From positions 2,232,001 to 2,296,000 of the forward strand of contig BDSL01000003.1 in the NCBI GenBank assembly GCA_003116995.1: DNA of 64,000 nt, read 5' to 3'. Made by a program: the position numbers and the translations under genes. Below the pieces are notes generated by a model. It saw only the letters and a program-made list of their open reading frames with translations. It made no database searches and was not told the DNA's origin. Shown here piece after piece: positions 45,720 through 58,846 of the stretch; position 1 is the stretch's first letter; each line of letters begins with the position of its first letter. Origin of the DNA: Yamagishiella unicocca (Eukaryota > Chlorophyta > Chlorophyceae > Chlamydomonadales > Volvocaceae).

Positions 45720-48700
45720 ATGGAGCACCTGGAGTTGGAGCCGTTTGCGAACTCGCTTCCTCCTTGGCCAATCTTTGACGAGGTCGACGGGGACGACGAA
45801 GACGACGAATATAAGGTTGAAAGCGATGCAGATGCCGATGACACAGAAACAGAAGAGGCGGATGAACCGGAGCATCTTCCCCAAGAAGAAGGTGGGCCAA
45901 ATCGAGGTCTCCTGGGTCGCACGGACGGACTTACGATACGTCACGACAACGCATTACCCTTGTTTGGCAAGATATGTTCGCGAAAAGAGATATCCCTCGT
46001 CCGAGGCTTGCGGGTGGAAAATTACCGCGGGAAGGCACCAACACACTTCTTGACCAGAAATCGCGGCGATTCAGCACTTACAGCCATTAGCATATGCTTA
46101 TGTTACGTCCCCGTGCCGACTGTGTGAACACGGTACGCTCAGTACCGTGTCCTTGTGCCGACCGTGCTAACACGGTACTGAGGGTATTGCACCTCCGGAA
46201 TTTAGGCGTGTCCCCTTTGCATCCCTGGTGTCAGCGGCGGGCTTCTTGCACGTGCCCCGAGCCCTTGCTTGGTTAGTGCGTGATTCTCCCACATCGCGGC
46301 ATTTGGGTCAACGGTGCCTGTTATCTGAATGACTTCGCCCCTTGTAAGTGCCGTGTCCAGCCTTGCAAATCGGCCCGCTCCACCCTTCCCCCCTTAACAC
46401 GAAATCATGCTCATCCTTACAGCCGCGCGCCACCTATTAGACAGCGCCGACGATTTTCTGGGAAGCCTGGAGGAGAAGGTGCTCAGCGATGACGAGTGCA
46501 TGGAGAGCGACGAGGAGGATGAAGGCGAGGTATGTTGGCGTCGGCCCCTGGCAAGAACAACTGGGTAATTGTGCTTACGCATTCACGGTAATACCCGGCA
46601 TCCAATGGGAAGCATGCGGCCGCTAACGTCTAGATCACGATGGGCCCGCCGTACTTCACAAGCCTCGAATCGGCCAGATATGTGATGTTGTGTACGTCAG
46701 CGCACAGCGCACGCTAGGCAAGGAGACAACGTGTCGTGTTATGCACCCCTACATCCCTAATGGCACTGCAAAGCACCTTCCATGTCCTTACGGTTGCGAA
46801 TTTGCTGTATGTACTGAACGCATGCACAGGAAGCATGCAATGCCACCGCGGCACAGGAGCAGCAGCAGCTGCGGCCCGCAGAAGACAGGGGCGATCAAGG
46901 CGCGGAGGCGACGCCATCGCGGCAGCGGCTTACTCGTGGAGTGCCCGGCCGCAGGGTCATGCAAGCGCACCCGCGTGAGGCTACGCGGGCTGCTGCAGGG
47001 CCTTCCGCCGGTGGTGCACCTGGCGGCCATGGAACGCCACAGCGCCAGCGGCGGGAGAAGAAATCCCAGCGGGTCGCCGCCTTGCCAACCGATCAGCGGG
47101 ACGCTGCCTTGCCAGCCGATCAGCGGGACGCTGCTGGCGTAACATCTGCATGGGACACCAGCGATGGTTCCGCAGCGGCTGCTACTCCGGTGCCTCAGCC
47201 GCGTCAGCACATGATGGACCGCGCGCCCGACCTTCATAAGCATGTCGATATCACGCACCAACTTGAGGTACAGATAGCAGGGGCAGGCGGTGTGGATGCA
47301 GCTTCGACGCCATTACCGCAGGCTCACGAGCAGGCGGCCTCCCGCTATCAACAGCAGCACCAGAGCCTTTTCTTTAACCTTCAGGGGCGGCAGGCCCAAG
47401 CCTCCGAGCAGCAGCAGGTCCTGGGCGTGGCGCCTTGCGGCCAGGTGAGTTAGATGACGGAACCCCACAGTCGAATTGAATGAAAGCGCGCGTAGCTTGC
47501 TATGTTATGTAAAATCGGAATGAGCCTAGATGACTCGCCGCGTCCACAGCTGTGATTGCGTACTTGAGGCCCAGCAATATCATTTCCGCGGTCAATGCCC
47601 TTCTACAACCTGCAACTGGGTCGCAACCGGGTCGTAAACACATGCGCAGCAGCCAGGGCCCTCGGGGCCTATGCCATTGAGAGTAGATGTTGTCTTTGTC
47701 GGTTGTGGCCTGGGAATGGATTTCGATGCGCATGGCAGCACAGGAGCGTGCCATTGCAGCATGCGCCACATTACTACTAATAAGGCTTGCGCACCTCTGC
47801 AGCACCCAATTGCAGTCCTCACAATGTCGCCCAGGACGCACGCATTGCGCCGGTGTTGGTGCTGTGACGGAAACAAGGCGAAGGCCCAACACACATGCCG
47901 CGGGGTCATTGTGCGACGCAGGGCAACGCTGGCCCCACAGTCTGGCCGCCTTCGGGAAGCATCTGCCGGCGCACCCGAGCGCACGTGTCGCTGCGGGACG
48001 TTGACCTTGCCGACCTTGAGCAGCAGCTGCCCGAGCACGTGGACATGGAGGAGATCGAGTTGGCGGAGGATGATGAGGAATACGGCAAATTCTTGCAGGC
48101 GAGCTTAGGCCGTCGACAAGGGGCTCGGTGTTGGCGTGGAGGACGCAAATGTGCACCTTATTTAATCGGAACATAGCATAAGGGTTGAGATTTGGCTCAG
48201 CGTGCCACTACGGTGCGGGTAGGAATGAGCGAAGTGCCGTGTTGAGCTGGGCTTTCCAGTTGAGATCGCTGGAGCAGATGAGTCCCTGGCCAGTCCGTAG
48301 GCTTTCCTTAAACCGGCACCACGTGGGATAGTTGAGCTAAGAGAAGGCTCCTCATAGCGTGCTCGTTGCTCATAACAAACTTCATCGCGGCTTTTACCCC
48401 GCACAGGCTCTATTCGACGAAACATCGCCCCTGCCAGATGACAGCTCCGACGAGGACCCAGATTTTGCTGCGGACCTGGACCTGGATTTCGATGACAGTA
48501 GCAATGCTGGTGGCTGGCTGCGGCTGCTCCACTCACCAGGCCGTGGCCACGGTGTCGGCGCCACAGGCGGGACCGGGCCTTCATCCGATAGCCCCGCTCG
48601 CCGAACGCGTGCTCGGTCGAGGCGCCACAACGCCAATACTGGTGGGCACCGCGTCGTGTTGACAGCCATTACCGCGGTTGCGCTTCTCCGCCGATTCCAG

Positions 48701-51700
48701 GCATCGCTCTGCCTCTCACGCTCATGTTACCATTCTGCCTTATCTCCAATGACTGTTATAGGACACCGCACACCTCTTACTGCCTTGGCGCCACCCACGT
48801 AAATTTCCTGACCTGGCCTCGCTGTTGTGTCCCCCACCTGCATCCCGCAATAATGCTGACATTTCAGGTGGCGGTGCCCTAAAAAACGCGGGTGGTAGCG
48901 AAGCTGCGCCCAGCGGTCCTGTTGGGCTGACTGCGGAGCAGCTGTCCACGCTCCACGCACAGGTAGGAGTGAGCGGTATCTTGGTCCCTTGCCGGTTTGT
49001 TACGCGGGACGTGTGCAGCTCGGCGGGAACGATGCTATGGATGCCCAATCCATGCGACCAATCTGATGCCACTCCCCAGGAGGTCTGCTGAGCCGCGTGT
49101 GTCCAGCTAGCCGGCTGGACGTTTTACATTGTGCGCCCTGTGGCTCCCTTCCTGCAGGTGCACTGCCACAGCCAGATGCTGGTGCAGATGTACGCAATGC
49201 TTGCGGGCGACATGGACACCGAGGCGAAGGACTTAGCATCGAAGGTATGTGGCTGCGCGCCGCATAGGGGCGAATTGGTCCAGGAAAGGTGCCTTTCGAG
49301 ATAGGAGAGGGAAGTGGGAGCGCAGCGGTGTTGTCAGACACGTGGCCAAAGTTTGCCGTGGCGCACGGGTTGCAGGTCTAGATGATAATGCTCGCGTACC
49401 CGTCTCAACTCCAATGCGTTTCCTGGTTCCTTATACTTGTTGCGTTCACTCCTCACCTCGCGTACACAGACCAAGGCACTGATAGAGCAGCTCGGTGCGG
49501 CCAGGGACGAGCAGAGCGTCGCCCGCCGGGTCGTGGGCCTTTCGGCATTCACGCCCGACGTGCTTTCGCTGCCGGCGGACCAGCCGCCGCTGCTGCTACA
49601 ACCACCACTGCCCGTTGGGGCAAACGTGGGAACTGGTTTCGGTGCCTTCGGTGACTGCACGACCTGTGGCTCTGCTGAGACGGCCGCTGGCAGCAATGGG
49701 CCGCTAGAAGCATCGACACGCGTTGCAGCCTCTGCGTTCGATGAGACGGGTCGCGCCTGGGCGCAGACCTGGCCGCAGCAGCAGCCGCTGGTGCCGTCAT
49801 GTGCGGCTACAGCTGTTGTAACCAGCGAAGCTCCACAGGAGGACGCCGGTGCAGCCAGCTGCGAGTGGGAGGGAGACATGGCTGCCGGCGCGGTTGCGAC
49901 CTGCGTGCCTGCCTTCAAGGCTGCTGCTGCTGCCCGCAGCGCCGCGTTGGGTGTTGCCATTCGCTCGTTCAGGCCTGCGTGGTGGCCCGGTCCCGAGGGG
50001 GAGGTGTGGTCGGTGCTCGACGTGGTGCCGCTGCGAATGTTTCCCGATGTCCAGGTGCGTATGCGAGGAGCTGAGGTTACGCCATTTTTGCTTCGACCTT
50101 ACCACCTTCAAATGGTACCTTGCACTCCATTGCATCTGTTCGCAATCCTCAGTGTGCGTGTGGTGTGGCCGTATTGTGACGTAACGCGACCTAATTGCCC
50201 GCGTTTGCGAATTGGCCGTTGCGCCATCCTGGACGCGCAGGCGGTCTTGCAGGCCCTTCCGCCCATGCCACACAGCGCACTGCAGCAGCAGCGAGACCTT
50301 CAGGCCGCTGCTAAGGACAAGCGCAAGAACAGGCGGCGCCGCGGAGACGAGCCCCTGTCAACCGCGCTCGACTGGGCTAGGCCTGCATTGCAATGCCTAC
50401 AGGTGCGGGTAATGGCCCCGCTTTCGCCCGGGGATTGTCGCCTGGTGCACCGTTAATCATCCTTACGCAACGCCTTTTGACCAGCCCACCACAACCTTTC
50501 GTTGGTAATACGCCGCTCGCTCAGTCACACAACTTACGCTCCTCACCGCACTTTCACCATGCCCTTCCGTTTTGGTGGCACACAGGGCCATTTCGCGGTT
50601 GCGTTGGTCTACTCGCCTAGCCCCCCCGTCCCGCCGTCGTACTGGACCAGCGCCGAGGATGACCTGCTGATGCACGGCATATCGCTGTACGGCACCAACT
50701 GGCGCATGATCGCGGAGATGCTCCTGATTAGCCGCAACGCAACCCAGATTGCCAACCGCCACAAGAACATCAACGCGAGGGGCCGGGCAGTGGACCAGGT
50801 GCTGATGCTGGCGGGCGCTCCCGCTCAGCAGCCGGAGGAGGGTCGGCCGGAGCCGCAGGCAAGGGGCGCCGGCACAGCTGGTCCTGGGCGCAAGGCGAAG
50901 GGTACGGCGACTGCACGGGCCAAAGGCTCTGCGGCAGCTCCAGCCGGAACCTGCGGCATGCCTGGCCAGGAGCCAGTGCCCCGCGGGCAGGTTGCAGGCC
51001 CGCCTCAGCAGCATCAGCAGCTCTTTGAATCGCAGGAGCAGCAGCAGCGACCGCAGCAGCAACAATTCCAACACACGCAGCAGCTGTCAGGGCTGGGGGG
51101 CCGCATTCAGACTGGCGTAGTAGCGCCACCGCAGCCACAGCCGATGTTGCCACAACCCATGCCTGCGGTACATAGTGTGTATGGAACCGCGGTTGCGGCT
51201 GCGGCAGCCGCTGCTGCCGCGTTGGCGGCCCCGATGCGTCCAGAACTGGCGGCTATGGTCAACGCAGCCCGCATCGTCGGGCTACCCCCAGCAGTTGCGG
51301 CAGCGCACATCTTGCAGGCGCAGCAGCAGCTGCGGCTGAACCAGCCTCCTCGCCCTGCTGTGCCTCAGGTGCCGCTGCCGCTGGCGCTTCAGCTAGTGGC
51401 GCAGCTGCAGAAGCCGGGTGCGGTGGCCGGGCCCGCCGCAGCGGCGGCACGGCTCCTTGCGGCGCAGTTGCAGGAGCCGTCGACTGCGCCGGCAGCTGTC
51501 GCGGCACTCCAGCGCGCATCTCAGCAGTTCATGCGGAATCCAGCCTTTGGCAATGGCGGGGTCGCGGCTGTCGGCACAGGCATGGGTCTTGCACACATTG
51601 CACCGGCGGAAGATGGGAGCGAGCCAACTGCAGTAACTGGCGCTGCAAGCTCTGCGAATGGTGGCGGCGCAGGGACGTCGTTGCTGTCCATGGCGGCGCA

Positions 51701-54700
51701 GCTCCTGCAAGCCAGCGCCAAACCCCTGGTGGGGGCTCCGTCGCTGGCACAAATGCAGGTTCATCCGCAGGTGAGGCGCGTGATTCAGGCCCATGAACAT
51801 CATAACTACTGCCATGCGAGGGATGGGCTATGTAGCTATGGTCGCGCGCTTAAGGTACAGCCACTGCCAAAACGTCGACCTTGGTTCAAAGCGCACCTTT
51901 CATTTCCATTCGCAATGCAATGTGCAAAAAATGGAGCCGATCATACCCCCTTCCTAATCCTGTCCCACGGCCTCCCCCCTCGCGCTGCTTTCATTACGAG
52001 CAGCTCGCCGGTTCCGCACCCCAGGTCATTCCGTTGGCTGGCCCTCTTGCCGGCATACAGATGCCCATCAACGCGTCAGTCGCCGCAGCAGCAGCTGCTG
52101 CTGCTGTAGCTCAATTGCAGCGGCAGCAGCCGGTGTTGCCGCCGCAGGATCAGCTGCCGGCTGCGGCGAGTGCGCCGGCGGCAGGGCCGTTGCCCGCCGC
52201 GAATTCGGAGTTTCCATGGTTGTTCGCAGCGGCGGCAAATGGCGTGGAAGCTGAGCTGCCAGGGATGCCGGCCTGGGAGGACCCGGAGGATTCCAGAGGA
52301 CCATGGTCGCCGCCGCCCTCGCCGCCGTCACCTCCCTCAGCCGCGCCGCTGGAGCGTCGCGGCGGTCTGATGGTTACAGATGCGCCCGGCGCGGAGACAG
52401 GGGATGGGCTTGCGGGTTCCAGCGCTGGCACAGAGGCTTTGGCGCTTGGCAACGGCGGCGGCACTGCTGTTCCGTCTCCAGCCCCAGGCGCAGCCCCATT
52501 TGCGATGCAGCACGGGTTAGTTGCCAAGACTCCCGCCGGGAACCACCCGCCGCTGACGGCAATTGCTTCCGGGCCTACAGACCCGCGCCTCTTGTTCACA
52601 AGGGAACCGCCGTCACACATGCAGCGACCCATGCAGCTCACATCGGAGCACCAGCAAGAGGGCGTGCGGCCCCGTGAGGGCTCCCCTGACGGGCCTTATA
52701 TGCAGCTGCCCCATCCGCCCCTGGACATGCCCACCTTTTCGGACAACTTCACTTTGGGCGGCCTTTCAGAACTGCTTGGCCCCGGCATGAAGTCCGGTGC
52801 TGCAACACCCGCCACGTGCCTATCGCCTCAAGGCGGCCTGACGTCCATTTTATCCCATGGCCAGACGATGTCGCTGCTGCTCGGCAGCAGCCTCGGCCTC
52901 AGCGCCTTGCTGCAGGGCGATGGTAGCACGCCTACAAAGAGCGCTGCGGCCGGTCCGATCAAAGCCATCGGCGAAGACAGTTACGGCAAGCAGGCAACCG
53001 ATGTGGAGGAACTGGCACAGCCTGTCAGCCGTGCCGCAGCGGCCCAGGCAGAAGCCGGGGGGGCTGCCTTCAGGGACGAGGGACCCGAGTCTCCCAGCTC
53101 ACGGCTCCATGTACATGCGGCGGCGCAGCCACCACCCCGTGCGCCTGCGGCGGCGCAGCTCTTCAGCCCGACTAGCCCTGTTGCGGCTCCCGGCGGGAGG
53201 CATCGACTGCTGGCTGGGGAGCCCCCTCTGCAGAGGTTGGCGGCGCTGCGATGCGCGGTCGATGTGACACCATCATCTGACCCCAAGGCGAAGAGGCGCA
53301 GCCGCATCGGCGCGGCGGCGCTGGCGGAGGCGGCGCGGCGCGACACGGCGCAACTGCACGACGTGCAACCCAGCCCCTTTGAAGGCACTGCCCAGAATGA
53401 CCATCGCGGGGGGAGCGATCCCAGGGCCGCTACACAGCGCGGCGCGAACGGTCTGTACCGTCCGCGGGCGCCGCTGTTTGCCGATGATGGCGAAGCCAAC
53501 GGCGGTGGAGCAGGCTGTGGGCAACGCTGCGGCGATAGTATGCGTCCGTCAACGGAGACAACGGGTCCCGAAGAGGAGGAGGAACAGGCTATGGAGGGCC
53601 TGGTCCGCGCGCGAAAGCGGCTGCGGTTGGATCTTGAGGAGGAGGCTGCAGACGCACCGGCGCCCTCACGGCCGCAGGAGCGGTCGCAGGTGTTGGTGCA
53701 GGGAAGCCGGCCAGTTGCCGAGCTCGCGACGGAAGTGGTGTTGGAGCTAGCAGCCGCAGGCACGGAGTCGCGGGCAGGGAATCAGTGTATCAGCAGCGCG
53801 GCCGTGGCTGATCAGGCCATGCGCGTGCCGAGCGCTGGGCGGCCGACATCCTCAGCAACGCGCAGTAGCTGTGGAGCGACCACCGCCTCTGCCACCATTC
53901 CCGCCGGCGAGACCAACGATGCTATGAGCGCTGGGCAACAAGAGCAACAGCAGCTGTCAACAGGGACTGGCAGCAGCGGTGGTGCCAAGCGGCGCTCAGC
54001 AGCGGCGTGCGCATCCGGTGCCAGCACAAAGCGCGTGAGGCCGGGGGCGTCGATGAAGCCTGGTCGCATTGCCCCAGCCGAAGGGCGCTCATACGAGCCA
54101 GCAGCAATGACGGGGGCGACAGCGGCGGGCGCAGCAGAAGCATCCGTGGGGAGGGTGTCAACGCAGGGCCAGCCGTCCAAGTTTATCGGCCAGAAGCGCA
54201 GCAGGGCCGGCGTCAGCAAGCCGGTGGAACCCGAGAATGCTGCGAAGGCGGGAGGTGCAGGCGCCTACACCACGGCGCCTTTGGCTGTGATTGACGCCAA
54301 CGCTTCTGTTGCCGGGACCGCCGCAGCCGCACCCGGTGCCCAACTTGGTGCCGCCATTCCTGCGGCAGCCAGCCAACAGGCCGCGCAAGCGCCGCTGCCT
54401 AACTGCCCAACAGCCGGCGACACTGTCGGAGCAACGGCGCGAGAAGCCGCAGGCTCAGCGGCTGAGCGCGCCGCCGGCGCACCGCCGCCGGCGCGGCCGC
54501 CGAAGGCCCCGGCGCGGCGCATGACGCGGGCTGCCGCCGCTGCCGCCGATGCTCCCACGACCTCGGCGGTGCCACGGCAGGAGCAGCCCTTCAGCGCCAT
54601 GGAGACGGACGCCACGCCGCCTTCCCTCTTCCCTCCCGCCGCATCGGCCTTCACCGAGGCCTCTGGCGGGGGCCTCAGCTTGCACTCCCTGCTGTGCGGC

Positions 54701-57292
54701 GTGGACACGCTGGGAGGCGCGCTAGACATCGTCTCCCTGCTGCCGTCCATCAGCACCCGCAGCCTGGCTGCCGTGTGCTCACCCCCCGGGCTGCCGGTAG
54801 CAGCTGCCGGCACTACCGCCGTAACGGCGGCAATGGCAGTGGCGCCCGCCAACGGCAACGGCGCGGCCCTTCCCGGGTCAGCAACGGCCTCCGCGGTGGG
54901 TCACGCGAACGGCTGCCGTGGCGGCCCATTTGCGCACGGTCCCGGCGCCCTTGCACCCGGCGGCTTCACTTCGCCTCCGCACAGCCAGCTGCTGCAGATC
55001 ACTCCCTACGCACCCAGCGCCTACACGCTGGGGACGCTGGACATCTTCCCGCTGTTCAGCAATTCGACCGACCTGTGGCACTCGATGCAACTGGGATCTG
55101 CCTACGGTGGGACCAGCGCCGCGGGCCGGGGATCAGCGGCACGCTTTGCCGCTGGGAGTACAGCTGGCGGCGATGGCGCTGGGGACGGCACGATCGCAGC
55201 GGTGGCCGCGATGGGTGCCGACACGCACATCGACCCATGGACGCGGTTCATGGCCGCTTGCAGTCCTTCGTCCCAGTGCAACTCCGCACAGCACAGGGCC
55301 GACCGCACGAACAGCGCCTTCCACCCCTACTTGTTTGGCAGCGGCGCGCCGCGGTGCGTGGCGGCCACGACAGCTGTCTGCTCTCAGCCAGCGCTTGCCG
55401 CCAGTGGCGGACCAGTGGCGGCGGGCGGCGGAGCTGCCGAGGGGCCTGCTGCTGCCGACGGTGCCGGACCTCTGGACGGTCCCCACGGTGTTTTGCGACA
55501 TGGCGATCTGGAGGCTGTCGGTGGCGCTGTCAAGGATGCTAATGAGTTGGTGCAGAGCGTGGTAGCCCCAGCTGTGGGGCCGGCTGATTCACCGGCCGGC
55601 CGGGCCGATGTGGCTACAGACTGTCCACCCGCAGCAGCGGTGGCGGTCACTGGCGCCAGCAAGGACGCCACGGCAGGGGCTGACGCCGCGGATCACAGAC
55701 AAACCACGCATGCGACATCAGGATTAAGCCCCCTTGACCCGGAAGCGGTACTTTTAAACCCCGCAAAGCCCCATCACCACCACCATCAGGGCGAGGAGGT
55801 GGAGACCACTGGCGCCATAGGGACAGTCGACGCTTGTGTGCCGGCGACAGCGTTGGGGCCGCCCGATGCTTTGTTATCACCGCCGCCCCCATTCCCTCGG
55901 CATGACCCTGCGCCAACGCCTGGCGTCCAGCCGCCTTCCGACCCCACAGCAGCCTCTGAGACAGTCCGGATTTTCGGTCGACCACGGTCCAAGCCGCTCC
56001 CAATGGCCAGTCCAACGATGCCGGCCGCGCCGCCGCTGCGGCGGCCTGCGCTTGCGGCGGCGGCAGCTACCTGCCGGCCGTTGCAGTTGATGAACCATCC
56101 GGGGACCGATGAGTGCCTGGACCTGCCGACGGCGCAAGGCGTTGCGATTGCCGATGGCAACCCAAACAGTTGCGGCCGCTACCAGCCGGAAGCCGCTGAC
56201 GAACAGCAGCCTGGCAGTGCCGGTCCGCCGCTGCAGACGCCGGCGCACGGTCAGGCCGGCGGTGTGGGTGCGCACCGACGGGGCATGAGCCCGCTTGGGA
56301 GCCTGGTCATGGAGGCTACCCCCGGCTTCAACACGCCTTTCGTTGCCGCCGCACCCACGCCCGCAGACGGCCCCCTCACGGTGGCCTGCGCGCAGCTGCT
56401 GCAGCAGACGCCGACGCCCTCCCAGCTGCCACACCAGACCCCGGCACCCTTTCCGATGCACGACTTGCACAACTCCGTGGCGATTGCAGCGCCGTTGTCG
56501 CTGACGCCGCTGCCACCGATGTCCGTCATCGCCGCCAAAACCGTGGGTCGCTGGGTCGGCCGGCCAGGCGCATGGGACGCCCGTCGGCAGCACGCAGCGG
56601 GGCTATTGGCGCCCTCCATATCGCACTGGGCCTCACATGATCCAGGACAGGAGCCGACTGCAGCGGGCGGGCAGCCCAACCGGCGCGAGGAGTCGGCCGC
56701 GCGCGGCGGTGCGCCTCCCGGCATGCCATGGCGATCGCGCGCTGCAACCGCTGACACACCCGGCCACGTCACTTGCTTCAGCCACGTAGCGAAGCGGGCG
56801 CCTGCTGCCAACCACCTGACGATGCCGTCGCCGTTCGTGATGCCGTCGCCCCTAGCACAGCCAACGCCGCAGGGCGAGACTGTGGGCCAATGCGGTCTGC
56901 CGGCCCGCCTGTCCTGCCAGGGCGACGGTATTGGCGGTGATGCCGTCGTCCATGGAGCCGCCGCATTAGGGTCGCCGTCACATGACGACCCTGACAACTC
57001 GCCCGGTGATATCGATGAGGCGGCGGCTTGCTCTCCCGCGTCCGCTCCCTCCGGCGATGCGTGCGGTGAGGGTGGTGGTGACGGCCCGGCTGCACCGCAG
57101 GCGTGTGCTACGGCGGTGGTGCCCAGCTGGAGCAAGGAGCAGGACCAGCTAGTTGTACGGGAGATATTTCGGCTTGGGGAGGGGCCGTCCACCTGGCAGA
57201 CCATCTGGCAGCAGTTGGACGGGTCCTGGAGTGTTGAGGAGATTGAGTTGCGTGGCAAGCAGCTCATGGCAAGGATGATGGCCCTGATGTGA
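45720..57292 (+). CDS. GON4-like nuclear protein with two SANT/Myb domains
   Basis: Eleven exons close in phase: 45720-45891, 46423-46529, 46857-47444, 47922-48098, 48407-48509, 48868-48962, 49158-49244, 49470-50054, 50241-50402, 50586-51770, 52025-57292 (2843 codons with TGA). Acidic blocks (EVDGDDEDDEYKVESDADAD; EIELAEDDEEYGKFL; DSSDEDPDF) precede a conserved helical segment (LTAEQLSTLHAQVHCHSQML, then VQMYAML) and a FRPAWWPGP motif. A first SANT-like domain reads YWTSAEDDLLMHGISLYGTN followed by WRMIAEMLLISRNATQIANR. After about 1700 low-complexity residues coded by one 5.3-kb exon comes a C-terminal SANT, SWSKEQDQLVVREIFRLGEG then STWQTIWQQL. This order matches GON4-like transcriptional regulators, which work with chromatin and co-repressors in the nucleus; a role in cell division or development is inference. 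The junction after 48098 needs a GC donor. The start of exon 47922 and of exon 50586 have nearby in-phase alternatives. Confidence 0.78.
46128..46150. repeat. Perfect inverted repeat in GON4-like intron 1
   Basis: acacggtac, a five-base loop gctca, then gtaccgtgt: a 9-bp perfect stem. A third acacggtac-type motif follows at about 46171-46179 within a direct repeat of gtgccgac-gtg. It lies in the first intron; function unknown. Confidence 0.8.
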
Positions 57293-57335
57293 TAGCATTG
57301 CCGAAGCGTAGTCAAAACACACCCTGGGCGCGTTC

Positions 57336-57410
57336 GTGTGTGTGTGTGTGTGCTTGTGGGTGTTCGTGTGTGTGTGTGCTTGTGGGTGTGTGTGCTTGTG
57401 GGTGTTGCTT
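57336..57410 (+). repeat. GT-rich repeat in the 3' UTR of the GON4-like gene
   Basis: Runs of gtgtgtgtgt alternate with gcttgtgggtgtt about 45-115 bp after the stop codon. Confidence 0.85.
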
Positions 57411-57900
57411 GTCCTTTTTGGAGCTCCCCGGACCCTAACCGTCTCCTCCCTGGAACATGATAAGCGGGCAGGTGCCCTAGACAAGCAAATGTTGCATGCA
57501 TGTGCGCATATTTCTGGATGTGTTACCCGTGTACAATCATCTTTCGTACTGTTTTTATACCTAAGCAATTGGAACGTCGTTAGTGCGGTGAGTCGGAGCG
57601 TGTTGTTCAAGTGCGTGGCGGCGGACAGCGCGAGTGGCGCCGCACAAGCTTTCCTGACCCTTACGCCTTGGCATTGCTATAGCGCTGCTGGGACACGCGA
57701 CAGGGGCTTCAATACTTCGGGACGTTTGGGCCACGGACGTTGCTCATCCTACACGCCGTCTTCTTGGCTGATGAGTGCTGGCTTGGCCTTGACGTCATGC
57801 CTTGTATGAAAATATACCGCATATTGCGGGATCGGACAGTTCGCGAATAAAGGGACCTATCCCGATAACTCTTCGCAATTACCCCGCATCCCAGTAGGCG

Positions 57901-57905
57901 TGTAA
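57901..57905 (+). terminator. TGTAA, candidate polyadenylation signal of the GON4-like gene
   Basis: First clear TGTAA after the TGA at 57290-57292, giving a 3' UTR of about 610 nt, a usual length in volvocine algae. No transcript data, so tentative. Confidence 0.4.
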
Positions 57906-58846
57906 TTTAATTGTCGGTGCAATTCGAATCATTTTTCGTTGCGCCGCCTGTCATGATCTGCTTCCATTTGCTTGTCTCCATGGCGGGTATCGCCACTGAC
58001 CAGTACTTACCTCCAGGGCCGTTTCTGACAGGATGAAAGCCATCAGCAGAAAATTCGCTGCTGTCTTCGTAGTTCAAGAATGCATCTTACAAGGGCACGG
58101 GAGTCCGTATCGTGCATGAAACCAGATCGTATCGTGCATGAGCAGACATGAGACATGCGCGATGCACAGCAGAATGCGGCAGTGACTCAGCTAGGACAGG
58201 ACTACAATCGCTTGCATTGTGTGCTCGCTGAGTCCCGGGAGTATGCAACCAATGCCAATGGTGTTACAAGTGACATATATTATTTTAGCAAGAAAACACT
58301 GGGCAAAATACTTGCCTTCCTTTCCCCACCTTTTTAACGGCTGTGAGCCAGTGCCAATTGATGATCTATGCCCTATGCATGGACGTGAACGAGATAAAGA
58401 TCTGATGTTCCTCATGTTACACCTGGCTGGCGTCGGATGAACGCTTGGCTACCGGTGTCAGCGAAATGGCTGACACCAGGGCAGACACTGATCAAATTTA
58501 AACTAATTCTACCTGTCCTATCTATTGCAATGGCTAACGAAGCTTTGCCACTGAAGCAATAAATCCTAACCTAATCATCGGTAGGGTCCATCGTATTGGA
58601 GCTAAAAAAAAGCCAATCTTCATTTAGTTCTCTGGAACGGCATCAACCCTGCTGCAACCATGGACTCCATGCAACCGTTAATGCTAAGTTGTGATGAGCA
58701 GGGCAGACAGAAATAGGAAAATGCATTCTGTTGCGATCACACGGGTAAAAAGAGGCGAATGGCCAATCTCCGTAAATACATATCTCATACATACTAGACC
58801 ACACGTTTGAGATGCACTGCTTCTAAGACAAGGACAATGACCCCTT
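57906..58846. other. Convergent intergenic region between the GON4-like and gametolysin-like genes
   Basis: The two genes converge here. A minus-strand TGTAA at 58417-58421 (430 nt past the stop of the metalloprotease gene) is a candidate end signal for that gene. The sequence is AT-richer than the genes and no coding domain is recognised. Confidence 0.5.
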
